Assembly (NCBI GenBank): GCA_020845515.1 | Contig: JADLFQ010000003.1 | Span: 1 to 33,194 of the forward strand | Length of the DNA: 33,194 nt | Source of the DNA: Anaerolineaceae bacterium | GTDB lineage: Bacteria > Chloroflexota > Anaerolineae > Anaerolineales > Anaerolineaceae | Direction: 5' to 3' | In this document: positions 1-7,563 of the stretch, piece after piece | Layout of the letters: each line of letters begins with the position of its first letter | Numbering within the stretch: the stretch's first letter is position 1 | The notes under the pieces: model-generated | Told to the model about the DNA's origin: nothing | What the model saw: the letters and a program-made list of their open reading frames with translations, nothing else | Database searches by the model: none | Program-made: the position numbers and the translations under genes

Positions 1-1660
1 GTCCCTTGATTATAAGAGGGAATCTTGTTATTTGCAACCCCAACCGGAAATGCGAACACGTTCCACAATTGCTTTTCTTTGTAAATCTCCGCGAAATCGG
101 GTGCTGATCCTCTCACAAACCTCAGAAGTTACTGTATCAAAAGTCCATAGATCTGGAAAAGAGAGAGCCATGGTCATGAACGATCTTGCATAGGTTTTTC
201 ACCCAAGGCTTGTCTTGGTCTGGGCCATGCAGGATAGGCATTGTTTTAAAAAGCACCTCTGAATATTCTACCTCCAGTTTCTGGACTCGATGAAAAGATT
301 TGGTTGGAACCGATAATGGGAGATACCGATAGGAATGTTGTTTGAGGGCGTCACAATTACGGCACAATGCCAGCATGGCACGGAGACCCGGTAAGCGCCA
401 GGAACGACCTCTGCCTTTCATGCGGTGGACTACCAACTTATCTACATTGCCTTCAATGCCTCCCAGATAAGCAGGGAGGTCAATACCTCGTTTATCCAGG
501 TCAAGTAGGCCATCTTGATTGTTGTGAATATAGCGATAGAAGTCTTCCAGCTTTTGTTTTTCTCGGCCCTCAGCCTGTTTAATGCGTTGCCTCAAATCTT
601 CAGTTACTGAAGAGAATCCCTCTTTGCGTATCTGAGTTACTATCTGTTTAGCTTCAACTTTGTCACGAAAAGTTCGTCTGGCAGCTCTACGCAGATGGAA
701 CCGATCCAGCACAAACTCTTGTGGAATGTCCATACGATCAAAGCTATGGCGTACCCATTGGTTGCCATCTCCACCACTGATTAACATCTTTGTCTCACTG
801 AGATCATAATGGAGATGGGTTTCTCGCACAATTTGTTCTTGCCACTGCTCCGAATTCAACCCGATTGCAGTGATACAGCGCTTATTTTCAAAGCGATAAC
901 GGTCTTTCCCGATCTGTTTCCGTCCTGTGTTGATGGTTGCCACCCGAACTTCTGCTGATCTGTGCTTTTCTCGTTGCAAATGCACCCAAACTCCATCACT
1001 CTCACCATACAGCACTGGAGCCTTGATTCTTCCTGCTTCAATAGGGTCTCCATGTTCAAACACTCGCCTGCGCTCGGCTTCTTCCCCATCTGCAATTCGA
1101 TTCCCGGTTGTCCATGCCATTCGCTGCACTGCGCTATGGCTGATGGGTGTCTTGATCATATAACTCAACTGACTTGCTGCCAACCGATACGTTCCCATAC
1201 AAGCTAGTGAAGCACCCATTTCTTGTACTTGCCCGCTCATGCGACTATATTTCTCAATTCCTAATAATTCATCGACTGGCTTTCTGCGTTCCCCTTTTTC
1301 ATCCAGATAGATGCGTCTTTTGTATCTCAATACTCCGATGCTGCTGACCAGCCAACGTTCTTCCGTCCCCACATTCTGCCAGTCTCGGGGAACTTGTTCA
1401 GCTATTTGTTTATCGATTTCCTGTAAGCTCATCTCCAAGCTTTCTTGTCCTGCTTTTTTCGCTATTCTTTGTATGGTCTCTTCGATTTCTTCCAGATTGA
1501 TTTTTTCTTCAATTTTCCGTTCACTTTCTGCCACTCTTATTGTTATACTGATTTCGACAGCTTCGTCTGTCATTTGAGAGTTCCTTTCTCTGTTGTTTGT
1601 GCCAACTTCAATATTGACTGGAACTCTCTCTTTTTGCAACCCCTTCTATGGGAATTCGTG
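1..1660 (-). mobile_element. Insertion sequence of ISLre2 type, ends not resolved
   Basis: The element is defined by its intact transposase. I could not find convincing terminal inverted repeats. A direct 11-base repeat TTTGCAACCCC lies at 31-41 and 1633-1643, on either side of the preferred coding region, but being direct it does not mark the IS termini. The outer boundaries given here are therefore approximate, and the left end may lie outside the window. Confidence 0.5.
137..1573 (-). CDS. ISLre2-type (UPF0236) transposase
   Basis: Predicted transposase of about 478 residues, a full length for ISLre2/UPF0236 proteins. Family-like stretches visible in order are an N-terminal charged coiled-coil-like segment, the 'VDELLGIEKYSRMS' region, a 'YGESDGVWV' strand that could supply an acidic catalytic residue, 'ISGGDGNQWV', 'FVLDRFHLRRAARR' and a C-terminal 'GGIEGNVDKLVVHRMKGRG' block. 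The reading frame continues upstream to 1639, but AAAGGA lies about 8 bases before the ATG at 1573, so this start is preferred. The stop is 136 bases from the window edge, so the left end of the element may be outside. The family assignment is from recognition of the sequence style. The exact catalytic residues are inferred. Confidence 0.8.
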   Translation of the reverse strand: MTDEAVEISITIRVAESERKIEEKINLEEIEETIQRIAKKAGQESLEMSLQEIDKQIAEQVPRDWQNVGTEERWLVSSIGVLRYKRRIYLDEKGERRKPVDELLGIEKYSRMSGQVQEMGASLACMGTYRLAASQLSYMIKTPISHSAVQRMAWTTGNRIADGEEAERRRVFEHGDPIEAGRIKAPVLYGESDGVWVHLQREKHRSAEVRVATINTGRKQIGKDRYRFENKRCITAIGLNSEQWQEQIVRETHLHYDLSETKMLISGGDGNQWVRHSFDRMDIPQEFVLDRFHLRRAARRTFRDKVEAKQIVTQIRKEGFSSVTEDLRQRIKQAEGREKQKLEDFYRYIHNNQDGLLDLDKRGIDLPAYLGGIEGNVDKLVVHRMKGRGRSWRLPGLRAMLALCRNCDALKQHSYRYLPLSVPTKSFHRVQKLEVEYSEVLFKTMPILHGPDQDKPWVKNLCKIVHDHGSLFSRSMDF

Positions 1661-1687
1661 ACTGTAACGTGGAAGACTGTCTATAAT

Positions 1688-1716
1688 TTGATGTTAATAG
1701 TCTAATTTGCTACAAT
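1688..1716 (+). promoter_or_regulatory. Sigma-70-type promoter of the VOC gene
   Basis: TTGATG (1688-1693), a 17-base spacer, then TACAAT (1711-1716), close to the -35/-10 consensus. It points at the gene starting at 1798 and lies just outside the probable IS boundary, giving a leader of about 75 bases. Confidence 0.55.
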
Positions 1717-1797
1717 TTCATATATGGATTTTGCGACCCGTTGATCCACCTTCCAACCATAAGCGTTGGGTTGTGGCAGTCTTAATGAGGAGAAAAA

Positions 1798-2196
1798 ATG
1801 TCCACGAAAATTTTTGTCAACCTGCCCGTTAAGGACCTCAACCGTTCCGTTGAATTTTTTAAGAACCTCAATTTCACCTTTAACTCACAGTTTACCGATG
1901 AGAATGCCACTATGATGGTAGTGGGCGAAGATATTTACGTGATGCTGCTGGTGGAGAAGTTTTTCAAGACATTCACCTCCAAAGAAATCGTGGATACCAG
2001 TCAAAGCACAGAAGTGATCATTTCCTTATCAGCCGGCAGCCATGAAGAAGTGGACAGGTTGGCTGATCTGGCTTTGCAGGCAGGCGGAAAGCCTTCCGGC
2101 GCGGCGCAGGAAATGGACGGAATGTATGTGCGCGGTTTTGAAGACCCTGACGGTCACCTGTGGGAAGTGGCGTATATGCAGATTCCCGATAAGTAA
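1798..2196 (+). CDS. VOC (glyoxalase/bleomycin-resistance-like) family protein
   Basis: A 132-residue single-domain protein of the vicinal oxygen chelate fold. The N terminus 'IFVNLPVKDLNRSVEFFKNL' is the typical first beta-alpha unit, and the C-terminal 'GFEDPDGHLWEVAYM' is the typical final strand with its Asp-Pro-Asp-Gly-His turn. GAGGAG sits about 6 bases before the ATG. Members include glyoxalases, dioxygenases and antibiotic-binding proteins. This one resembles the small 'lactoylglutathione lyase-like' proteins, but no substrate can be assigned. It appears monocistronic, with its own promoter at 1688-1716, and converges on rplS. Confidence 0.85.
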   Translation: MSTKIFVNLPVKDLNRSVEFFKNLNFTFNSQFTDENATMMVVGEDIYVMLLVEKFFKTFTSKEIVDTSQSTEVIISLSAGSHEEVDRLADLALQAGGKPSGAAQEMDGMYVRGFEDPDGHLWEVAYMQIPDK

Positions 2197-2221
2197 CCCG
2201 CTTTCTCCATTTCCGGAAAAC

Positions 2222-2254
2222 AAAAAAGGGCGCAACCCGGCGTGGATTGCACCC
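2222..2254 (-). terminator. Rho-independent terminator of rplS
   Basis: Read on the minus strand, GGGTGCAA pairs with TTGCGCCC (8 bp with one G-U) around an 11-base loop and is followed by six T. It begins 26 bases after the rplS stop codon. In the other direction it lacks a T run, so it serves rplS. Confidence 0.8.
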
Positions 2255-2280
2255 TGGAGAAGGAGAGATCGAATCTTGTT

Positions 2281-2625
2281 CTAGAATTTCTGCTTGAGGC
2301 GGGCGGATTTACCCGTGCGCTCGCGCAGGAAATACAGCCGCGCCCGGCGCACCTTGCTGTGGCGGTCTACGACCACTTTGTCAAGCCGGGGGGAGCGCAT
2401 CAAGAAGGTGCGTTCGACCCCGATGCCATTGCTGGCAACGCGCCGCACGGTGAAGGTTGAAGTTGCGCCGTTGTTGTGTACGAACAGGACCGTGCCTTTA
2501 AATTCCTGCACGCGTTCCCGGGCGCCTTCCTTGATTTTTACATGCACGCTCACACCGTCTCCGACGCGAAGCTGCGGAACATTCGGGTTGACCGGGGGTT
2601 CAATTGCTTTTATTAACTCGCTCAT
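2281..2625 (-). CDS. rplS: 50S ribosomal protein L19
   Basis: A 114-residue protein matching bL19 over its full length: 'PQLRVGDGVSVHVKIKEG', 'RVQEFKGTVL', 'TFTVRRVASNGIGVERTF' and 'RARLYFLRERTGKSARLKQKF'. L19 sits at the 30S-50S interface of the ribosome. AAGGATTG lies just upstream of the ATG. It stands alone here rather than next to trmD/rimM, with its own likely promoter (-10 at 2688-2693) and its own terminator. Confidence 0.97.
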   Translation of the reverse strand: MSELIKAIEPPVNPNVPQLRVGDGVSVHVKIKEGARERVQEFKGTVLFVHNNGATSTFTVRRVASNGIGVERTFLMRSPRLDKVVVDRHSKVRRARLYFLRERTGKSARLKQKF

Positions 2626-2687
2626 GGCATCAATCCTTACAATAATTTCATCATAATTGCGTTCAAAGCGGGGTAACGCGAAGCGAG

Positions 2688-2716
2688 ATTATATCACGAA
2701 CTTCCCAGAGCGTACA
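2688..2716 (-). promoter_or_regulatory. Probable rplS promoter
   Basis: Minus-strand TATAAT at 2688-2693. The -35 region 17 bases upstream (2711-2716, TGTACG) is weak. It would give a leader of about 55 bases before rplS. Confidence 0.5.
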
Positions 2717-2855
2717 GGACAACGCGTTTTTCTCGAAGCAGGTTATTTGAACAAATTTAATCAATGCAGCTGCGCAAAGATTGGGGAAAAAATTGGCGCT
2801 GAAAACCTATAAACCAGCCGGGGGTGGAGAGAACCTTAAAATATTTCAAGTGTAG

Positions 2856-2888
2856 TTGACAAGTGCTGGTATGCCCAATATACTACCA
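2856..2888 (+). promoter_or_regulatory. Promoter with embedded GntR-type operator upstream of the BMP gene
   Basis: TTGACA (2856-2861), a 17-base spacer, and TATACT (2879-2884). An inverted repeat TGGTAT-N10-CTACCA (2867-2888) overlaps the spacer and the -10. The shorter pseudo-palindrome TGG-TATGC-CCA inside the spacer resembles FadR-type GntR sites. The same arrangement, better conserved, precedes the intact gntR gene at 7654. No other good promoter is visible before the lipoprotein gene, so this is probably its promoter. Confidence 0.75.
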
Positions 2889-2904
2889 CTATCGGTGAGC
2901 GCTT

Positions 2905-2996
2905 ATGCTGCTTCAAACAGGAGAACCAGCCCTGGCGGCCTGCTCCTTTCCGAAAGAGAACTGAGCAAAAAATTTAACGGAAGCCGGACACCCGCG
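2905..2996 (+). pseudogene. Truncated remnant of a gntR gene
   Basis: The copied start codon region (ATG CTG CTT CAA) survives, but after an internal deletion of about 58 bases the frame shifts and stops after 19 codons. In the shifted frame the residues 'LLLSERELSKKFNGSRTPA' still match 'LLLSERELSEKFNVSRTSA' of the intact regulator at 7701. Nothing after about 2996 aligns convincingly with the rest of gntR. No functional regulator can be made from it. Confidence 0.85.
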
Positions 2997-3191
2997 CCTT
3001 TCACAAGCGGGCGCGATGGAGAAGACCGCTGCAGGCATGAGGCCGAGTCGGTGATTGAGGAACACAGAATGAGGAATTGTACCCGGATCGGCTTTTCTTC
3101 CATTTACTGTGCCAGCAGGCGTCCCCCCTGACATGCCGCACCACGAACAAGTTGGTCTGATCAAACTTTTTTGAAAAACAGGAGAAAAAAC

Positions 3192-5150
3192 ATGAAAACG
3201 GTGTTTAAAATTTCGGTAATATTTGTTGTGCTGTCGCTGCTCATGTTGGCATGTGTGCCGGTGGCAACCCCGGCCGCCGCGACAGAAACACCAAAGCCGC
3301 CACCCGAGAAGCTCAAAGTAGCGATGCTAATCCCGGGCGCAATTGATGACGGGGGATACTATCAGGCCGGTTATGACGGCTTAATGCGGATCAAGGATGA
3401 ACTGGGGGCAGAGGTAAGTTACATCAATAACATCCCCACAGAATTGGAACCTTTGAGCGCGGCTTTGGAAAAGTTAGCCGAATCCAAACCAGATATGATC
3501 ATGTCTCATGGGGGCATAACTGCTGATGCAGTAGCCGCGGTAAGCAAAAATCATCCGGATATTCAATTCGTGCTTTCCCAAGGGGGGATAAAAGATACCA
3601 ACCTTTCTGTATACCAGGTTTCTTATGAGCAGGCTACATGGCTTGCCGGTGCAGCCGCGGGGTTATTAACAAAAACCAACGTGGTCAGCCATATTTCCGG
3701 CAAACGGGTTGCGGGCGGGGTTAAATCGCGAAACGCCTTCGCGGATGGATTGAAATACACGAATCCTGAAGCCACCTTCCTCACCACCTTCACAGGAGAC
3801 CTCAATGATGCCGATCTGGCAAAACGCACTGCGCAGGCACAGATTGATGCAGGATCGGATATTATTTTTGCCATGCTTAACGATGCAATGCCTGGCGTAA
3901 CTGAAGCGGTTAAAGAGAACGGCATCCGTCAGGTTGGGGACGTCCATGACTTTTGCGCAACCGACCCGGACGTTTTTCAGATTTGCGCACTGGAAGATAT
4001 CGGGTTAGGCCTGGTGGAAGCGGCAAAAGCTTATCAGGCCGGTACTTTTGAATCCAATGTCGTGAAAAACTTTGGGTTGGAAACCCCGGGCGCAGTTGGG
4101 GTGTCTTTCGCTTCAGATGTGCCGGAAGAAGTCAAAGTAAAAATTGATGAACTGAAACAAAAGATCACCAACAAAGAGATTGTGGTCAGCACAGAATATG
4201 ATGGCCCTGAGTTCGAAATTCCCGTTGCCGCCAAACTGAAAGTCGCCATGATTATCCCCGGGAAAATTGATGATGGCGGATTTATGCAGGGCGGTTATGA
4301 AGGGCTTATGAAAATCAGGGATGAACTGGGGGCGGAAGTAGAATATATAGCAGATATTGAACCAAAGCTTGAAGTACTTAAAGAAGCCATTGATAAACTG
4401 GCGCAGGGTAATCCCGACTTGCTCATGGCTCACGGCGGGCAAAATGCGGCCGCAATGCAGGAAATGAGTGTTAAATATCCAAAAATTCAGTTTGTTGTCC
4501 TGCATGGCAACGTGAAGGGCCCCAATCTTTCCAGTTATGGTGTCCTGGAAGAACAGGCAACCTGGCTTGCAGGCGCTGCAGCCGGCTTGCTCACGAAAAC
4601 CAATGTTGTAGGGCATATGTCCGGTTTGCGGGTGCCCGCTGGTGTAAAGGCTCGAGGCGCTTTTGCGGATGGATTAAAATATACCAATCCAGGCGCTACT
4701 TTCATCACCAACTTTTCCGGTGACTTGAATGATCAGGCGCTGGCGGAAAAAATTGCAAAAGCGGAAATTGATAAGGGCGCAGATCTTATCTTTGCGATGC
4801 TTAATGATGGCATGCCGGGCGTTACAAAAGCCGTGGTTGAAGCAGGAATCCATCAGATTGGAAATTCCAAAAACAGAACCGCCACCGAGCCAGAGATCTT
4901 CATAATTTCTGCGTTGACCAATGTCAGCCTCAGCAGTTTCACTGCAGCTTCTGACTTTGTAAAAGGAACCTACCAGCCTGATGTAATCCATCCCATTGGC
5001 ATTGAAACGGAAGGAGCCATTGGCATTGCAATGGCAGATTATGTGCCGGAGGATGTAAAGGCCAAGGTAAAGGAACTTGAGCAGCTTCTGGCTGACGGAA
5101 AAATCCAAGTAAACACTGACTATAGTGGGCCGGAATTTGAATTGAAGTAA
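3192..5150 (+). CDS. Lipoprotein with two tandem BMP-family ligand-binding domains
   Basis: A 652-residue exported protein. Residues 1-21 form a lipoprotein signal ending in 'LLMLAC', so Cys21 should be lipidated. Two BMP/PnrA-like periplasmic-binding domains follow, at about residues 40-340 and 346-652. Each begins with a '[KA]KLKVAM[IL]IPG.IDDGG' strand and contains 'EQATWLAGAAAGLLTKTNVV' and 'FADGLKYTNP'. Family members are normally single-domain, about 330-380 residues, and feed ABC transporters for nucleosides and related solutes. No permease or ATPase partner is adjacent. A TTG start at 3171 is possible, but AGGAG about 8 bases before the ATG at 3192 decides the start. The promoter appears to be the copied GntR-controlled one at 2856. 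Confidence 0.9.
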   Translation: MKTVFKISVIFVVLSLLMLACVPVATPAAATETPKPPPEKLKVAMLIPGAIDDGGYYQAGYDGLMRIKDELGAEVSYINNIPTELEPLSAALEKLAESKPDMIMSHGGITADAVAAVSKNHPDIQFVLSQGGIKDTNLSVYQVSYEQATWLAGAAAGLLTKTNVVSHISGKRVAGGVKSRNAFADGLKYTNPEATFLTTFTGDLNDADLAKRTAQAQIDAGSDIIFAMLNDAMPGVTEAVKENGIRQVGDVHDFCATDPDVFQICALEDIGLGLVEAAKAYQAGTFESNVVKNFGLETPGAVGVSFASDVPEEVKVKIDELKQKITNKEIVVSTEYDGPEFEIPVAAKLKVAMIIPGKIDDGGFMQGGYEGLMKIRDELGAEVEYIADIEPKLEVLKEAIDKLAQGNPDLLMAHGGQNAAAMQEMSVKYPKIQFVVLHGNVKGPNLSSYGVLEEQATWLAGAAAGLLTKTNVVGHMSGLRVPAGVKARGAFADGLKYTNPGATFITNFSGDLNDQALAEKIAKAEIDKGADLIFAMLNDGMPGVTKAVVEAGIHQIGNSKNRTATEPEIFIISALTNVSLSSFTAASDFVKGTYQPDVIHPIGIETEGAIGIAMADYVPEDVKAKVKELEQLLADGKIQVNTDYSGPEFELK

Positions 5151-5164
5151 GATTTTGAAACGCG

Positions 5165-5208
5165 AGGGCTGCCTGGATAAGTGATCGGGCAGCCCTTCAT
5201 TTTTTTTA
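5165..5208 (+). terminator. Terminator of the BMP lipoprotein gene
   Basis: AGGGCTGCC (5165-5173) pairs perfectly with GGCAGCCCT (5188-5196) over 9 bp around a 14-base loop, and is followed by a run of eight or more T. It starts 14 bases after the stop codon. Confidence 0.92.
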
Positions 5209-5265
5209 TAGAGACTCTGAGGCAACCGGGGGATGAGAGAAAAACCTGTCCGGCTTTTAAAAAAT

Positions 5266-5661
5266 CTATTCCTTCTCCGACAGCAGCGCTCTGCGTTTCA
5301 TTGCCATTGAAATGGCGTTCGTCAGTTCTTCAAAGTTCACCGGTTTGAAGACATATCCATCCGCCCCCAACCGGATCGCCTCTTCCACCATGATCTCATC
5401 GCTCTCCGAGGTGACCATGACGATCGGCAAGGTTTTCCAGGCACTCTGCCGGCGGATGTACTTGAGCAGCTCGATGCCGCTGGTCTTGGGGATGTTGATA
5501 TCCACAAACAGGATGTCCGGGCGGTTGTTTTCCATCAGTGCCTTCGCCGGCGCGCGCGCGTCACCGAAGGCTTCCACCTCATATCCCAATATCTTTAACA
5601 TCATGGAAAGAGCTGTGCGAACCACCTCCACATCATCAACCACCCAGGCAATTTTTTTCAT
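5266..5661 (-). CDS. Single-domain response regulator (CheY-like receiver)
   Basis: 131 residues consisting of one receiver domain with no output domain. The acidic pair is Asp9/Asp10, the phospho-acceptor is Asp54 in 'LFVDINIP', the switch Thr is Thr84 and the conserved Lys is Lys106 in 'VFKPVN'. All receiver signature residues are present, so it is probably phosphorylated by a histidine kinase encoded elsewhere. It starts 3 bases after the uvrC stop codon on the same strand, so the two are likely co-transcribed. No kinase lies in the window, and its output cannot be told from the sequence. Confidence 0.92.
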   Translation of the reverse strand: MKKIAWVVDDVEVVRTALSMMLKILGYEVEAFGDARAPAKALMENNRPDILFVDINIPKTSGIELLKYIRRQSAWKTLPIVMVTSESDEIMVEEAIRLGADGYVFKPVNFEELTNAISMAMKRRALLSEKE

Positions 5662-5664
5662 GGC

Positions 5665-7527
5665 TCACTCCAATTGTGTTTTTAAAGCCTGTGCAATCTC
5701 TTCCGTGATGCCCCTCACTTCGGTGAGGTCTTCCGTATCCGCATCCCGAATTGCCTCAATCGAGCCAAAGTGTTTCAACAGCGCCCGCCGCCGGACAGGG
5801 CCAATCCCGGGGATGACATCCAGCCGCGACGCCAGCCCTTCCCTGCCGCGCCGGTTTCGGTGCGCCGTAATCGCAAAGCGGTGCGCTTCGTCACGAATGC
5901 GCTGCAGGAGGTACAGCCCCTGTGAGTTACGCGGCAGCAATAGCGCATCCTTGCGGTTGGGCAAAAACAGCTCTTCTTCCTGTTTTGCCAGCCCCATCAC
6001 AGCAATCTGTCCAATTAGATTGAAGCGCTCCAGAACAAGCACCGCCCGCCCAAGCGGACCTTTACCGCCGTCAACAATCAGCAAGTCCGGCAAAATTGAA
6101 AACGCCAGGTCAATTTTCTTGCCGGGCGACTGGTCTTCCTGCGCTGCCTGCCAGCGGCGGAAGCGCCGGGTGAGCGTTTCTTCCATGCTGGCAAAATCAT
6201 CCGGCCCGGTTACGGTTTGGATATTGAAGCGGCGATAGTACTTCTTGCTGGGGACTCCCTGCTCAAAAACAACCATGCTCCCCACCGCTGCCGTCCCCTG
6301 CGTGTTGGAGATATCATAACATTCGATGCGGTTGGGTGGTTCAGGCAGTTCGAGCGCCTTTTGCAGTTCAGCCAGTGCTTCGCTCTGCCGGTTCGTGTCC
6401 TGCTGCCACTGTGAGCGCAGCGCCTGGAGCGTTTCGATGGCATTATCCGTTGCCATTTGCACCAACTCTTGTGATGTCCCGTTGTGAGGGACAACCAGTT
6501 CCACCTTTTCGCCGCTGCGGCGCGTGTTCAGCCATTGCTTGATGATCTGGGCTTCCTCAATATCATTGGGCAGCAAAACTTCGGGCGGCACGATGGCAGC
6601 TTCGGCATAGAATTGTTTAATAAACTCCGCCACCACCTCACTATCAGCCTCTTCCTCCGTCCCTTCCAGGATGAAGTACTCGCGGCCGATGAGTTTGCCG
6701 CCCCGAATAAAAAACACCTGCACACAAGCCTCTCCATCGGAACGCGCCATGGCGATCACGTCCGAATCCTTTTGTTCGTCAGAGAGCACTTTCTGCCGTT
6801 CAACCACTTTTCCAATCGCGTGGATCTGATCGCGCAGCGTGGCCGCTTTTTCGAACTGCAATTTCCCGGCGGCAGTTTCCATTTCGCGTTGCAGGCGCTC
6901 AACAATCGGGGCAGTGCGCCCTTCCAAAAAGCGGCACAAATCGTCAATCATCTGCCGGTAAGTCTGCTGATCCACCGCGCCGATACACGGCCCGCTGCAC
7001 AATTTAATATCGTAATACAGACACGGCCGGGCATCCTTGCCGGTGATCTCGCGGTCGCAAGTCAGGTAGGGGAAAATTCGCCGCAGCACATCCAGCGTTT
7101 GGTGCACAGCCCACACACTGGTATAAGGCCCGTAATAGCGCGAGCCATCCTTGACCATCTGCCGCGTCACAGTCACTTTTGGAAAAGCGTCCGCCCAGTG
7201 TACTTTAATGTAAGGATAGCGCTTGTCGTCCTTCAGGCGAATGTTATAGCGCGGCCGGTGCTTCTTGATCAGATTCATCTCAAGGATCAGCGCTTCCAGT
7301 TCGGAGCCGACTACGATCCACTCGATATCGGTAATGTTGCGCACAAGCTGCCTGGTTTTATAGTCGTGCTCGGCGCTGGTATGAAAATAAGAGCGCACCC
7401 GGCTGCGCAGGTTGATCGCCTTGCCCACGTAGATAACATGGTTGTTGCAATCTTTCATGATATAACAGCCCGGCTTTGCCGGCAGGGTATCCAGAATGCC
7501 CTGGAGATGTTCAGAAGAGCATGCCAT
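5665..7527 (-). CDS. uvrC: UvrABC excinuclease subunit C
   Basis: 620 residues, the usual length. UvrC makes the dual incisions around DNA lesions bound by UvrB in nucleotide excision repair. Domains in order: a GIY-YIG nuclease (Gly20-Cys21-Tyr22 and Tyr33-Val34-Gly35, with Arg residues in 'RSRVRSYF'), a Cys-rich segment ('CDREITGKDARPCLYYDIKL' and 'CSGPC'), a UVR motif ('AAGKLQFEKAATLRDQI'), the RNase H-like 3' nuclease domain ('LLIVDGGKGPLGRAV') and two C-terminal helix-hairpin-helix motifs ('VIPGIGPVRRRALL' and 'EVRGITEEIAQAL'). No Shine-Dalgarno precedes the ATG. TACAAT ends 6 bases before it, suggesting a leaderless mRNA. Confidence 0.97.
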   Translation of the reverse strand: MACSSEHLQGILDTLPAKPGCYIMKDCNNHVIYVGKAINLRSRVRSYFHTSAEHDYKTRQLVRNITDIEWIVVGSELEALILEMNLIKKHRPRYNIRLKDDKRYPYIKVHWADAFPKVTVTRQMVKDGSRYYGPYTSVWAVHQTLDVLRRIFPYLTCDREITGKDARPCLYYDIKLCSGPCIGAVDQQTYRQMIDDLCRFLEGRTAPIVERLQREMETAAGKLQFEKAATLRDQIHAIGKVVERQKVLSDEQKDSDVIAMARSDGEACVQVFFIRGGKLIGREYFILEGTEEEADSEVVAEFIKQFYAEAAIVPPEVLLPNDIEEAQIIKQWLNTRRSGEKVELVVPHNGTSQELVQMATDNAIETLQALRSQWQQDTNRQSEALAELQKALELPEPPNRIECYDISNTQGTAAVGSMVVFEQGVPSKKYYRRFNIQTVTGPDDFASMEETLTRRFRRWQAAQEDQSPGKKIDLAFSILPDLLIVDGGKGPLGRAVLVLERFNLIGQIAVMGLAKQEEELFLPNRKDALLLPRNSQGLYLLQRIRDEAHRFAITAHRNRRGREGLASRLDVIPGIGPVRRRALLKHFGSIEAIRDADTEDLTEVRGITEEIAQALKTQLE

Positions 7528-7533
7528 GGTTAA

Positions 7534-7539
7534 ATTGTA
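7534..7539 (-). promoter_or_regulatory. -10 box of uvrC (leaderless geometry)
   Basis: Minus-strand TACAAT at 7534-7539, followed by only 6 bases before the ATG at 7527, so transcription should begin at or next to the A of the start codon. The -35 region is poor. Confidence 0.5.
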
Positions 7540-7563
7540 TCACGCAAGAGTGGGCGTGTTCGT

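Larger units (their letters stand above)
2765..2996 (+). repeat. Diverged copy A of the gntR promoter and 5' region
   Basis: This stretch aligns with 7564-7853 at high identity by eye. Shared landmarks are TGCGCAA, TTGGCGCTGAAAAC, AGAGAACCTTAAAATAT, TTGACA, TGGTATGCCCAATATA and TCCTTTCCGAAAGAGAACTG. The first ~153 bases are nearly collinear with copy B, with one single-base length difference each way. Copy A then lacks about 58 bases of coding sequence. It fills the gap between rplS and the BMP lipoprotein gene. Confidence 0.9.

Noticed and set aside
2997-3170. Possible remnant of the C-terminal part of gntR after the pseudogene
   Set aside because: A few residues look similar (for example 'AGAMEK' against 'AGAVMEAH'), but no continuous alignment could be made in any frame, so it is not claimed.
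6484-7533. A 349-codon open frame on the plus strand opposite uvrC
   Set aside because: It lies entirely antisense to a well-supported uvrC, shows no family resemblance and has no ribosome site. It is a frame shadow of a GC-rich gene.
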